Assembly (NCBI RefSeq): GCF_020089865.1
Contig: NZ_JAIRBM010000001.1
Coordinates: 124,001-188,000, forward strand
Length of the DNA: 64,000 nt
From: Microvirga puerhi
Lineage (GTDB): Bacteria; Pseudomonadota; Alphaproteobacteria; Rhizobiales; Beijerinckiaceae
Direction of reading: 5' to 3'
The position numbers were made by a program, and so were the translations under genes. Below, one piece after another: positions 54,569 through 63,549 of the stretch (the stretch's first letter is position 1; each line of letters begins with the position of its first letter). Under the pieces are notes generated by a model that did not search any database, was not told where the DNA came from, and saw only the letters and a program-made list of their open reading frames with translations.

Positions 54569-55261
54569 ATGTCGAGTCAGATCAAGCAGGTCGAGCCCAG
54601 GCGCCTCTACCAGCAGATCGCCGATCAGATCCGTGGGCTGATCCAGAGCGGGCATTTCCCGCCGGCAAGCCGCCTGCCTGCGGAGCGTGAGCTCGCGCAG
54701 CAGCTTGGTGTCTCGCGGCCGTCGCTTCGAGAGGCGCTGATCGCGCTTGAGATCGACGGCACCGTTGAGATCCGGTCAGGCTCCGGCGTCTATGTCTGCC
54801 CCATGGCCGGACGGGCTGGTAGCATGATGGGTTCCATGGGGGAAAGTCCCTCGGAGCTCATGCAGGCCCGCGCCGTCGTCGAAGGCGTCGTTGCGATGCT
54901 TGCCTGCGCACGCATGACGCCAGAGGGACTCTCGGCCGTTCGGGAAACCATTACGGCGATGCGGACGGAGATTGCGAGCGGCCGCGATCCGCTTGAGCAC
55001 GATCGCCGCTTCCATCTCACGCTTGCGGAGCTCTCTGGCAACTCGGTGCTCGCGCGTATCGTCCGTGACCTGTTTGACGAACGTCACAGCCCTCTTTCGA
55101 CACAACTCAGCGTGAGATTCGACAACCGCAATACCTGGTCGATCGCTCTCGCAGAACATGAGGTCATCTATGCAGCTCTGGAAGCATCGGATCCCCTTCT
55201 GGCGCAATCTGCGGTGCATACGCACCTTCAGGCATCGAGGAGGCGATGGGTCGGTGATTGA
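54569..55261 (+). CDS. FadR-subfamily GntR transcriptional regulator of the sugar locus
   Basis: A 230-residue regulator (start ATG 54569, MSSQIKQV; an ATG at 54554 is also in frame, and the longer form reaching 54122 is rejected). The GntR winged helix has LPAERELAQQLGVSRPSLREALIALE. The C-terminal FCD domain has the helical pattern with DRRFHLTLAELSGN and EHEVIYAAL, whose His/Asp residues usually bind a metal and sugar acid. It lies beside FucU and is divergent from the dehydrogenase operon, so it probably represses that operon and responds to a sugar acid. Confidence 0.85.
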   Translation: MSSQIKQVEPRRLYQQIADQIRGLIQSGHFPPASRLPAERELAQQLGVSRPSLREALIALEIDGTVEIRSGSGVYVCPMAGRAGSMMGSMGESPSELMQARAVVEGVVAMLACARMTPEGLSAVRETITAMRTEIASGRDPLEHDRRFHLTLAELSGNSVLARIVRDLFDERHSPLSTQLSVRFDNRNTWSIALAEHEVIYAALEASDPLLAQSAVHTHLQASRRRWVGD

Positions 55262-55345
55262 TCGCGGTCCCGTCCAAGGCGATTGTGGTCGCTAAGCGGC
55301 GCCTTTCTCGACTACGTCCATGGCCTCACTCACAAGGAACTCGTC

Positions 55346-55807
55346 GTGCTGAAATCGCTTGATCCGGTTCTCTCTCCAGACCTGCTATGGGTCCTCGCCT
55401 CCATGGGGCATGGTGATGACTTGGCGCTGGTCGATGCCAATCACCCGTCCGCAACGATCTCGCGCGCGACCACTTCCGGCAGACTGATCGTCCTGCCCGG
55501 CTTGCCTATGGCGAGAGTCGCCCGCGCGATCCTGAGCGTCCTGCCTCTCGATACATTCGTACCGGATCCTGTGCGGCGCATGAAGGTAGTGGATGACGAG
55601 ACGGCTGTTCCAGCTGTGCAGGCGGAAGTGCAAACCGAGATCGATCGTGCAGCCGCTAAGTCTCTTCCTCTCGTGGGGATCGAGCGCTTCGCGTTTTATG
55701 ATGCTGCCAAATCGGCCTTCGCGGTCGTCCATGTGGGCGATCCGCGGCCTTACGGCTGCTTCCTGTTCCGCAAGGGTGTCATCGCAGGTGATGCGCCAAA
55801 GATATGA
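55346..55807 (+). CDS. fucU: L-fucose mutarotase, RbsD/FucU family
   Basis: A 153-residue RbsD/FucU protein. The family begins LKxIDPLLSPDLLYVLASMGHGD; here it reads LKSLDPVLSPDLLWVLASMGHGD at the start. The GTG at 55346 is chosen as start because AAGGA stands seven bases before it and the protein then has family length; a TTG at 55283 gives 21 extra residues. The enzyme swaps sugar anomers so that the dehydrogenase can use them. It follows the regulator on the same strand, which ties the locus to L-fucose. Confidence 0.85.
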   Translation: MLKSLDPVLSPDLLWVLASMGHGDDLALVDANHPSATISRATTSGRLIVLPGLPMARVARAILSVLPLDTFVPDPVRRMKVVDDETAVPAVQAEVQTEIDRAAAKSLPLVGIERFAFYDAAKSAFAVVHVGDPRPYGCFLFRKGVIAGDAPKI

Positions 55808-55812
55808 CTGGG

Positions 55813-57267
55813 CTAAAAAGAGCCGAATGTTGCCCCGAGCGCGATCACGGCGACAAGAGCCAGCAAAGAACTGACGATACCGACCATCACGATGTCGAAA
55901 TAGCTTTCGCGATGCGTTGCTCCGCATAGGGCCAGAAGGGAGACGACGGCGCCGTTATGCGGCAGGATGTCGAGCGTGCCCGACCCGAGGACAGCAATGC
56001 GGTGGAGAAGCGCCGGATCGATTCCGAGTTCGGACGCTATTGTCAAATAGGTATCGCCGAGCGCATCGAGCGCAATAGTCAGTCCGCCTGATGCCGAGCC
56101 GGTCAAGGCCGCGAGTATATTCGTCGCGACGGCCAGCGAAACGAGAGGGCCGCCTTCTATCGTCAAGACCCAGTCGCGCACTGCAGCGAATGCGGGAAGC
56201 GCGGCAATGACGGCTCCGAATCCGACGAGGCTCGCAATACTGAGGGCTGGGAGCACGGATGCGTTCGCACCCGCATCCATGCTTTCACGAAGGGAGGGGA
56301 TGCGGCGATGGTGAAGGCCGAGGAGAACGAGGATCGCTGCTGCAAGAGCAACCACGACCGACCACACCCCTGCGACGGCAGACAGAGAGACGCCGCCCCA
56401 GCGCTCCTCCGCCAGGAACGAGACGTCGAGCCGGGGCAGGATGACGAGCGACATCAGGAGGTTGACCGAAACCACCACGACGAGCGGCAATGCCGCCAGG
56501 AAGATCGGAGGAGGCGCGGGGCTCGACCGGCCGTGGCGGATCTCAGCGGGATCGAATTCACGCGCCGTCGTCACGCGCTCCCGGACCGTCTCGTCGTGGA
56601 TGACGACACCGAGAGCAGGATCTGTCCCCTCGCCATATCCTTCGCCGGCACGGCGGGCCGATGCCTCGGCCCGGCGAAGCCACCATAGCCCCACGCCGAA
56701 CATGATCGCCGCGGCGATAAGGCCGAGTCCAGGAGCGGCGAACGGCGTCGTGCCGAAGAACGGCATCGGGATCGCGTTCTGGATTGCCGGTGTACCGGGC
56801 AGCGCCGTCATGGTGAAGGTCGAGGAGCCGAGGATGATCGCAGCTGGCGCCAGTCGGCGCGGAATGTCCGCAGCGCGAAACAGAGCCTGCGCCATCGGGA
56901 CAAGTACGAAGAAGGCCACGAACAGGGAAACGCCGCCATAGGTCACCAATGCACCCGCGAGCACGACGGCGAGGACCGCCCGATCCTTCCCGAGCCGCAC
57001 TGTCATGAAATCGGCGATGGCGGTCACCGCGCCACTATCGTTCATGAGTTTTCCAAACAGCGCCCCGAGAAGGAAAAGTGGAAAGAACTGCGCCAGGAAG
57101 CTTGCAGCACTGCCCATGAAGGTCTGTGTCCAACTTGCGAGCAGAGGCTCTCTCGCGAAGGCGGCCGCGACGAGAGCAGCAGCTGGCGCGAGCAACAACA
57201 CGCTCCAGCCGCGAAAGGCGAGCCAGACGAGGAAACCGAGACCGAGGAGGATGCCGAGAAATCCCAT
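55813..57267 (-). CDS. GntP family permease
   Basis: A 484-residue permease of the gluconate:H+ symporter family with about 12-14 membrane segments; blocks SSTFTMTALPGTPAIQN and LTGSASGGLTIALDALG are typical. Start at ATG 57267 (MGFLGILLG); the longer in-frame start adds a non-membrane N terminus. A cytoplasmic loop of about 60 polar residues (about 215-275) is unusual for the family. The family imports gluconate or other hydroxy acids; here a sugar acid such as fuconate is a possible substrate, as it lies 5 bp from the convergent fucU gene, but 3-hydroxybutyrate or gluconate remain options. Confidence 0.85.
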   Translation of the reverse strand: MGFLGILLGLGFLVWLAFRGWSVLLLAPAAALVAAAFAREPLLASWTQTFMGSAASFLAQFFPLFLLGALFGKLMNDSGAVTAIADFMTVRLGKDRAVLAVVLAGALVTYGGVSLFVAFFVLVPMAQALFRAADIPRRLAPAAIILGSSTFTMTALPGTPAIQNAIPMPFFGTTPFAAPGLGLIAAAIMFGVGLWWLRRAEASARRAGEGYGEGTDPALGVVIHDETVRERVTTAREFDPAEIRHGRSSPAPPPIFLAALPLVVVVSVNLLMSLVILPRLDVSFLAEERWGGVSLSAVAGVWSVVVALAAAILVLLGLHHRRIPSLRESMDAGANASVLPALSIASLVGFGAVIAALPAFAAVRDWVLTIEGGPLVSLAVATNILAALTGSASGGLTIALDALGDTYLTIASELGIDPALLHRIAVLGSGTLDILPHNGAVVSLLALCGATHRESYFDIVMVGIVSSLLALVAVIALGATFGSF

Positions 57268-57430
57268 GGGATCATACGTTCTCCAGCAACCGGCCGATAT
57301 CAAGCGTCGACCGTGATCCGATATGGCGACCAACCGAAGCGCTAGACCTTTCTATTCCAGACCCATTGCGATGGAAACGCAACCGAGATGTCTGTGACGA
57401 TCGAAGCACGGTTAGCTTGTTGTGACCCCC

Positions 57431-58948
57431 TCATTGAGGACGAGAGGCGTCGATCGCCTCCGATACGCGATGCTCGATGTAAGGATAGAACGGGTTCGAG
57501 GAGATCCTCACGATGGCGTCCAGAGGGACGACCAGGACGCCACGCTCCCCACGTGGGCTTAAGGCGCCGAGATTGACTCCATAACTCTCCCGCATATCCG
57601 GCTCGGAGCCATAGAGTGGGTCCGTCACGGGGAAGGGAAGTGCCACATGAGAGAGGGAGAACGACGTCGGAGGATAAGATAGATCGAGCGGAGCGATCAT
57701 CTCGGTCGTACTGCCGCTCTCGGTCGTGCGTTCGATCGCCGTGACCGAAGAGGGATCTGAATTGGTGATCACGGAGGTCCGAAAGGCACGCGGTGCGGCG
57801 GGAAGAAGCCGACCGATGACGGTCTCCGCAGACTGGCTTACCAGGGGGCCGAGCTTGGCAGATCGGTTGATGTCGAAGAGCGTCAACTCGCTTCCGTTGG
57901 CTGGGAGGCGGGCATAGAGACCGGAAATGACGGCGCGCGTGCTTACGGTGAAGTCGACAACCGATTGAAACGTATGGATGGGCGGAAGGCGTCCCAGGGA
58001 GCCGGTCTCCGCTGCGCGATTGATCTGTCCCTGAAGGACCTGGGTCACGAGATACGATTGTCGGGCGCCGTTCACCGGAAAGGAATTGTATTTGAAAGGG
58101 TTGAATTCCGGCAGGATATCGAGCCAGGCCGCCTTGGCGAATGCAGGAAAGAAGGCCGGCCAGCCAGCAATGCCGGCAAATCGAGCGAACTGCGTAATGC
58201 CGATCATCGGCGAGATGAGCACGAGCCGTTCTGGTCGGGGAAGGCGTTCATCGTCGACGGCATCGAGCGCGTACTTGACGGCGAGTGCACCACCATTCGA
58301 GAAGCCAATGATATGCAGTCGATGCTGCGGGCCCGAGCGCCGCAGCGCCTCTCGAACGGCCAGACGGGTCGCTGCCATCCAATCTTCCCATTGCACTTCG
58401 GTCAGGCCGGCAGGGACCGTGCCGTGGCCCGGCAGACGGATCCCGATGGCGACGAAGCCTTTACGACGATACAGATTGGCGAGATGCCGCAGGCTGTAAG
58501 GGGAGTCCGTGAGGCCGTGCAGGAACACAGCCGCTCCGGCCGGTGGGCCGTCTGGCTCCATGATGTAAGAGCGGTTCCAATTGGCCGAAAAGTGCCCTGG
58601 ATAAACAGGGCTGCCTGGGAAATAACGGTTGAACGGCACCCGTTCGTCATCATCAAGCTTTTGGCTAACCTCCTGCTCTACCTCGGCAAAAATGCGCTCC
58701 TCAGCACGAAGATAATCGGCCCAGGTCGCATTATCGATCTCCTTTGCACTGAGCTCGCCCGGGATGAATGTGTGCCAGGGCTCGAGAGGCGGAGAGCGAA
58801 AGGCATCCCAGGCGCGATAGGAAAGGCCGACCACAAGAAGCAGTCCGACCATGACCGTTACGATGCCGACACCGACCACGATCCATTTCAGCAGAGAATT
58901 GGTGATGAAACGCGTGGCGCGACGGTAGGGCTGGGGGCTCATGACCAT
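57431..58948 (-). CDS. Membrane-anchored alpha/beta hydrolase
   Basis: A 505-residue protein with one N-terminal membrane segment (about 20-45) and an alpha/beta hydrolase domain outside the membrane. Oxyanion block AVFLHGLTDSPYSL, nucleophile elbow GFSNGG with the Ser; Asp and His are in the C-terminal part (PLDAIVRISSN and the YIEHRV end are candidates). Start is chosen at ATG 58948; an ATG two codons later is equally possible and neither has a strong ribosome site. A lipase, esterase or lysophospholipase role is likely; the exact substrate is unknown. Confidence 0.78.
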   Translation of the reverse strand: MVMSPQPYRRATRFITNSLLKWIVVGVGIVTVMVGLLLVVGLSYRAWDAFRSPPLEPWHTFIPGELSAKEIDNATWADYLRAEERIFAEVEQEVSQKLDDDERVPFNRYFPGSPVYPGHFSANWNRSYIMEPDGPPAGAAVFLHGLTDSPYSLRHLANLYRRKGFVAIGIRLPGHGTVPAGLTEVQWEDWMAATRLAVREALRRSGPQHRLHIIGFSNGGALAVKYALDAVDDERLPRPERLVLISPMIGITQFARFAGIAGWPAFFPAFAKAAWLDILPEFNPFKYNSFPVNGARQSYLVTQVLQGQINRAAETGSLGRLPPIHTFQSVVDFTVSTRAVISGLYARLPANGSELTLFDINRSAKLGPLVSQSAETVIGRLLPAAPRAFRTSVITNSDPSSVTAIERTTESGSTTEMIAPLDLSYPPTSFSLSHVALPFPVTDPLYGSEPDMRESYGVNLGALSPRGERGVLVVPLDAIVRISSNPFYPYIEHRVSEAIDASRPQ

Positions 58949-59240
58949 GTCATTTTGTTGCGCTTGGTCAGGATTATTGCACTGCCTGGAGCCCGGTGCC
59001 ACCATGGAAGTGAACGCCTCAGCCGAAGGACGTCATGCTCCGTGGAATGAATGGCCGTGTAGTGCCATCGTCGACGCGACCTCTGGCAGGCGTCTCGGCG
59101 TCGGTGCCCACGGCTGAGCAGGCCCGCATCCATAGCCTCAATTTGCGGCGAACGATCGTATGATCGCGGCGCGTCTCTGCAGCTCCGACCATAAACGGAT
59201 TGGAGCGCTTCTTTAAGGTTGTGCTAGGTCAAAGCTATTC

Positions 59241-60356
59241 TCAGCCGTCGCGTCGCGTACCAGCGCGATTGTTGACGATGCGCGGCAGCGTATCCTGCTT
59301 GTATCCGGTTACGACGACGATGCGCCTGACTTCGCCCCGAAGATAGGCCTGGAGAAACCGGTCGTAGTTTCGGAAGGAGATACAACCGTTCGAGTCTCCG
59401 TTTGGTCCGAGCATGTATGTGTGGGCCAGAATGCCATCGCGGCCATGGATCGCGGAGCTGCCGCCCACCGGATTCATGCGCAAGGCACGGACGCCGTGAA
59501 AGAGCTGTTCGCGTTCCGTGAGGACGTAAGTGCCAGGCGGCGTCGGACCACGCATCCGTACATGGACGTAACGTGGGTCGTCGAGTTTGTCACCAAGGCC
59601 GGAATGAGCCTCGAGCCTCTCGCCATTCGGCATGACGACGACCTTCGCGCTGATGTCATATACGGCGGTTCCATCGCTTGGCACTGCGCCGGGATTGGAG
59701 CCGAAGCGGGCGCTCGGCGCGATACTGCCGGTACCGTTTTCCAGAGCGGCGTAGCTCAATGCGGAGGGCGGTGGAGACGCTGGCTTGATGCCGAACAGCT
59801 TTTCTATGAGGGAGGGATTGCTGGGCGGCGTGGTTGGCGTCGCTGCGCTTGTAGCGGTAGGCGGTGCCGCGCTGGCCACCTGCAGGGCTGCGACAGGCTT
59901 AGGAGCGCGCAGATCGACGGGTCGTGGCACAGGGAGCGGCACGGGCTGCAGCGTCTGGGCAGTCCGCAATGGCGGGAGCGGCGGCAGTGGCAGTACAGGC
60001 TCTTCTGATATCGGCTGCGCGGAAGGCGCGAGGCTCGCTTCTTGCAGGGTGGGCGGCGCCCTGAATGTGGCCGAGAGTGGCGCGTTGTGCGAAAAGTCGC
60101 GTGCTCCGGGAGCCAGGATGGGCGCAGGATCGATGAATGCCTGGTCATAGATCACGATGGAAGGTGTCGCAGCGGGTTGGTGCGTAGCCATCGGGACTGC
60201 GACATTGCTCGCGTCGGGCGCTTCTTCGCGCGCCGGGCGATCGATCAAGAACGCGACGGGACTTGCTAGAGCCGCCAAGAAGATGGCCGTCAGAAGGTGA
60301 GGGGACCGATTCCGGCGCCGGGCGCGGCCGCCGGATGGATAGACGTTGTGCACCAT
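59241..60356 (-). CDS. DUF2778 L,D-transpeptidase-like protein
   Basis: A 371-residue protein: N-terminal membrane anchor (LLTAIFLAALASPVAFLI, about 20-38), a long Pro/Ala-rich linker (about 50-200), then a DUF2778 domain. The catalytic pattern has His in AIHGRDG and Cys325 in DSNGCISF, with the family order HxxxxxSxGC. DUF2778 resembles L,D-transpeptidases; one branch (Tlde1) forms type VI secretion toxins, but those are shorter and soluble. Here the anchor and linker suggest a housekeeping cell-wall enzyme or a peptidoglycan-linked protein. Start at ATG 60356. It stands alone, with its promoter in 60357-60500. Confidence 0.83.
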   Translation of the reverse strand: MVHNVYPSGGRARRRNRSPHLLTAIFLAALASPVAFLIDRPAREEAPDASNVAVPMATHQPAATPSIVIYDQAFIDPAPILAPGARDFSHNAPLSATFRAPPTLQEASLAPSAQPISEEPVLPLPPLPPLRTAQTLQPVPLPVPRPVDLRAPKPVAALQVASAAPPTATSAATPTTPPSNPSLIEKLFGIKPASPPPSALSYAALENGTGSIAPSARFGSNPGAVPSDGTAVYDISAKVVVMPNGERLEAHSGLGDKLDDPRYVHVRMRGPTPPGTYVLTEREQLFHGVRALRMNPVGGSSAIHGRDGILAHTYMLGPNGDSNGCISFRNYDRFLQAYLRGEVRRIVVVTGYKQDTLPRIVNNRAGTRRDG

Positions 60357-60960
60357 AGTGGACTCTACGCAACACCAAGACAGCGCACGACGCGCCCCAA
60401 CCAATGGTGGGAGCGAGCAGCGAACCGCTCAGAGGATTGAGGTCGCCGTGCAGGAGGGAAAAATACACACGACGCCATTAAAGGACGGCGTGGTTAAATT
60501 ATGGATAACCGGCGATGTCATCGGCACCCGATGCCGCAGGATCTGCGACATCTCGACTGCCTCAAGGCTTCGACTTCTGCGTGGGAGGAAGCAGAAGATG
60601 GCGATGCTCGGGGCTGATCTCTTCGGAAGGTAGGCGACAATTTGCCTCTTACGTCCAAGCGCTGGGAAATGAGGCCACAGGGTCGTTCTCATTCGCGGCC
60701 ATAGGCTGTTGAGGTTTAAACGCGCCGAGAGGCAGCAGCCCACGCAAGAATAGACTCACCGTGCAGTACGACAACCGCTGGGTCATGGCGGCCTCCGGAA
60801 GAGAACGTGACCCATGGTGAGCCTGGGGCGGCTCGGCTGATGTGCTCTACCGCACAGCGACAGGTGAAAATCCCTCGGGAGGGGTAGGGATACCTATGAA
60901 GCGCGGAATCCTGGGAACCGTCGTCGCCGAGACGTAGTTCCCGTAAATCCGGAGGTGACG
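60357..60960. other. 604-bp intergenic region with a possible structured leader
   Basis: No gene is called. The left part is the promoter of the minus-strand DUF2778 gene. The right part (about 60780-60950), just before the plus-strand dehydrogenase, is rich in short stems: ATCCCT (60870-60875) with AGGGAT (60886-60891) is one. It may be a structured 5' leader, but I could not fit it to a known riboswitch consensus. Confidence 0.35.
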
Positions 60961-61983
60961 ATGCGTTTCGCGAGGTCGCCCTATCACTTGGCCGCTGGCT
61001 TTGCCCTTGCAGCCTTCCTGTCGGCCCCGTCCATTGCGGCCAACGGTCCGCAGGGGGCCAGCGTCGAGGTCTTCGCTCAGGTGCCGCAGGCCCGTTCGCT
61101 CTCGGTCTGCGGCGGTGCCCTCTATGTCGGCACCAAGGGCAAAGCGGTCTATGGCTTACCGATATCTGGTGGGCGCCCTGTCCAGGCCGCTTCCGGGCTT
61201 ATCGCCCCCAATGGCGTCGCGTGTCTGGGGGACAGGCTCTACGTCGCCTCGCGCGATCGGATCTCGGCATTTACGCCCTCGCCCGACGGCCATCTTGCCA
61301 ATCGGGTCGACGTTTATGTCGGGCTGCCGGACATTGCCCACCATGGCCTTCGCTATATCCGGGCAGGTCCGGACGGGCGGCTCTATGTGTCCATCGGCTC
61401 CCCCTGTAACATTTGCCGGCCGGAGGGCATACAGGGGACGATTGTCAGCCTCACCCCTGACGGCAAGGATCTGCGTCGGGTCGCATGGGGCGTCCGCAAC
61501 TCGGTCGGGTTCGACTGGAGCGGCGGCAACATGTACTTTACGGACAATGGCGCCGATGGGATGGGCGACGACATCCCGCCAGATGAGTTAAACGAACTCC
61601 GGTCAGGTGCCTTCTACGGCTTTCCTTACTTTGGTGGCCGGGTACGGCTGAAGGGCTTCGAGAACGCAACACCGCCGGCCGAGCAGACCCCGCCGATCTA
61701 TGAGTTTCAGGCTCATGTTGCGACCCTCGGTATTCATTTCTATCACGGCAGCATGTTTCCCGATCTCCAGGGCGAGGCGCTGATTGCCGAGCACGGGAGT
61801 TGGGACCGCAGTGTTCCCGTCGGATATCAGGTCGTACGATTGCGCCTCGGGAGCGGGCGTTCGGGTAATGGCCAGAGTTTCCTGAGTGGCATTGGCCGTC
61901 CTGTCGATGTCAAGGAGTTACCGGACGGATCGATCGTCGTGTCCGACGATACGGGTGGGCGAATCTGGCGCGTGCGACGCTGA
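60961..61983 (+). CDS. Sorbosone/PQQ-glucose dehydrogenase-like secreted beta-propeller
   Basis: A 340-residue protein. Signal peptide (MRFARSPYHLAAGFALAAFLSAPSIAA) and a six-bladed propeller: the DGRLYVSIGSPCN, WGVRNSVGFDW and DNGADGMGDDIPPDELN blocks match soluble PQQ glucose / L-sorbosone dehydrogenases (calcium and PQQ sites). Start at ATG 60961 follows GGAGG by 5 bases; a GTG two codons upstream is also in frame. The family oxidises aldoses in the periplasm. PQQ biosynthesis is not in the window. Confidence 0.83.
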   Translation: MRFARSPYHLAAGFALAAFLSAPSIAANGPQGASVEVFAQVPQARSLSVCGGALYVGTKGKAVYGLPISGGRPVQAASGLIAPNGVACLGDRLYVASRDRISAFTPSPDGHLANRVDVYVGLPDIAHHGLRYIRAGPDGRLYVSIGSPCNICRPEGIQGTIVSLTPDGKDLRRVAWGVRNSVGFDWSGGNMYFTDNGADGMGDDIPPDELNELRSGAFYGFPYFGGRVRLKGFENATPPAEQTPPIYEFQAHVATLGIHFYHGSMFPDLQGEALIAEHGSWDRSVPVGYQVVRLRLGSGRSGNGQSFLSGIGRPVDVKELPDGSIVVSDDTGGRIWRVRR

Positions 61984-62422
61984 TCGGGCTCTTGGGACAC
62001 CCAATGGTGCATTGCGGAATCATCCTCCTTGATTTCAGGGTTAACCCGGATTGGCAGGAAGCGCGCCGCGGTTAGAGTGATTGTTGCAGCGCAACTCCTG
62101 CCCCCGGAGCGGTCTCTCCCTGAGCTGCAGACCTCAGCCGTCTCAGGACGGCTCTTTTTTTGCCTTGAGCAGGCGATTGACCCCGCGCATTGTTCCCGTG
62201 TTATCTCATCGCCGGAACCAGGTGCGTCTGGCTCTGGGACATGAGAGCCTGGTCCGTGGGCCGCGCTTCTCAAGCCCCCTGATCAAAATCAAGCCTCCTG
62301 TCTTGTAGTCGGCCTACTGGCCTAGTCTCCCATTAAGTGGTTGATGCGGCTCATATTTTCGATAAACCGGCCGGTGAACTCGATGCGCCAGCGCCCTCTA
62401 TTTTTCTTAAAGTACGAAGGCC
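61984..62422. other. 439-bp intergenic region with a terminator and a possible small RNA
   Basis: Between the dehydrogenase and the cyclodeaminase genes, both on the plus strand. It has a strong intrinsic terminator at 62136-62160, about 150 bp after the dehydrogenase stop, which is far for a simple gene end and could mark a small RNA in between. The region to the right (62163-62422) must hold the cyclodeaminase promoter; no operator is recognised. Confidence 0.4.
62136..62161 (+). terminator. Rho-independent terminator
   Basis: A stem AGCCGTC / GACGGCT (62136-62142 and 62147-62153) with loop TCAG is followed by C and a run of seven or more T. This is the best intrinsic terminator in the window. 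Confidence 0.8.
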
Positions 62423-63388
62423 ATGAGTAAGCTGCTTTATCTTTCGAAGGATGACATAGCCGCGCTGGGCATAAGCCCGCGGGCTGCGCGTGAGGCGCTG
62501 GCACACGCTTTCCGACTCCATGCTGCGGGGAAGACACACGTTCAGCCGAAGCTCACGGTGCCGATCGGCGCGGGACATTTTTTCCAGTCTCTCTGCGCTG
62601 CCATGCCTGATCCGCCGTTTGCGATGACGAAATGGGTCGGAGTCGCTGCAGATAACAGCGCGCGCGGTCTGCCGAACGTCAATGGCTTGATCGTCGTGAG
62701 TGATTTCAGCACGGGTGTTCCAGTTGCAATGCTGGATGGCACCAGCATTACTGTGCTGCGTACCGCGGCCATGTCGGCCCTTGCGGCTCAATATCTCGCG
62801 CGTCCCGACAGCACGACTATCGGGTTCGTCGGCTGCGGTGCACAAGCGTACGGCCATCTGGAAAGTCTTCGGGACCTGCTTCCGGAACTGCGCAAAGTCG
62901 TCTGCCGTTCGCGTAGTCGCGTCTCGGCGGAAAAATTCGTCGGGTTTGCAAGGGAGGCGGGTTTCGAGGCCGAGATCGCGATGGACCTTGACGAAGTGCT
63001 TGCTTGCGATGTTGTCGTCACGACAGTTCCGGCCCAGCCTGAGCTCGAGCCCTTCGTCGATGCTACTCTCTTGAAGCCTGGATGCTTCGTCTCAGCGGTC
63101 GACCTCGGGCACCCCTGGCGCGGCGAAAGCTTGCGCATGATCGATATTCTGGCCACCGACGATCATGCTCAGGCCGCCGATCCAGCCAATCGCGCCCGGC
63201 TCCGTCACCAGGGACCTTTTGATGTGGACCTGGCATCTCTAGTATCTGGGACTGCTGCGGGTCGTCGGACCGAAGAGCAGCGGGCCATGTTCCTTTTCCC
63301 CGGCCTCGCGCTCGGCGATCTTGCCGTCGCTGCTGCGGTCGTCGCCGAGGCCCGTCGAACAAGGCGCGGAGTGTACCTGCCACTGTAA
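62423..63388 (+). CDS. Ornithine cyclodeaminase / mu-crystallin family protein
   Basis: A 321-residue NAD(P)-binding enzyme of this family. The dinucleotide loop GFVGCGAQAYG lies near residue 134, and the substrate-side region starts with LYLSKDDIAAL and FQSLCAAMPD. Members include ornithine cyclodeaminase, alanine dehydrogenase, delta1-pyrroline-2-carboxylate reductase and ectoine-related enzymes, so the reaction cannot be assigned. A divergent or convergent regulator of the FCD type follows at the window end and may control it or a gene outside. Confidence 0.85.
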   Translation: MSKLLYLSKDDIAALGISPRAAREALAHAFRLHAAGKTHVQPKLTVPIGAGHFFQSLCAAMPDPPFAMTKWVGVAADNSARGLPNVNGLIVVSDFSTGVPVAMLDGTSITVLRTAAMSALAAQYLARPDSTTIGFVGCGAQAYGHLESLRDLLPELRKVVCRSRSRVSAEKFVGFAREAGFEAEIAMDLDEVLACDVVVTTVPAQPELEPFVDATLLKPGCFVSAVDLGHPWRGESLRMIDILATDDHAQAADPANRARLRHQGPFDVDLASLVSGTAAGRRTEEQRAMFLFPGLALGDLAVAAAVVAEARRTRRGVYLPL

Positions 63389-63511
63389 GGAAGATGCTTG
63401 GCGGACAGTGCCGTTATCGGTGGCAAAATCATCGCCATGTCCAGCCGATCGTGCTCTAGAGCGTCGGGTATTCGCCTCACGATCTATGACTTAGTGCCTC
63501 AGGGGAATGTA

Positions 63512-63530
63512 CCTCCGAGAATGTCGGAGG
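63512..63530. terminator. Hairpin between convergent genes
   Basis: Stem CCTCCGA / TCGGAGG (7 bp) with loop GAATG, between the cyclodeaminase gene and the convergent regulator. No T run, so a weak terminator at best. Confidence 0.35.
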
Positions 63531-63549
63531 CATCGATCCTACTTGGCGT

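Noticed and set aside
60861..60900. Cobalamin riboswitch before the dehydrogenase gene
   Set aside because: Only a GGTGAAAATCC-like string fits. The rest of the B12-box consensus is not found, and the gene is not of a B12-related class.
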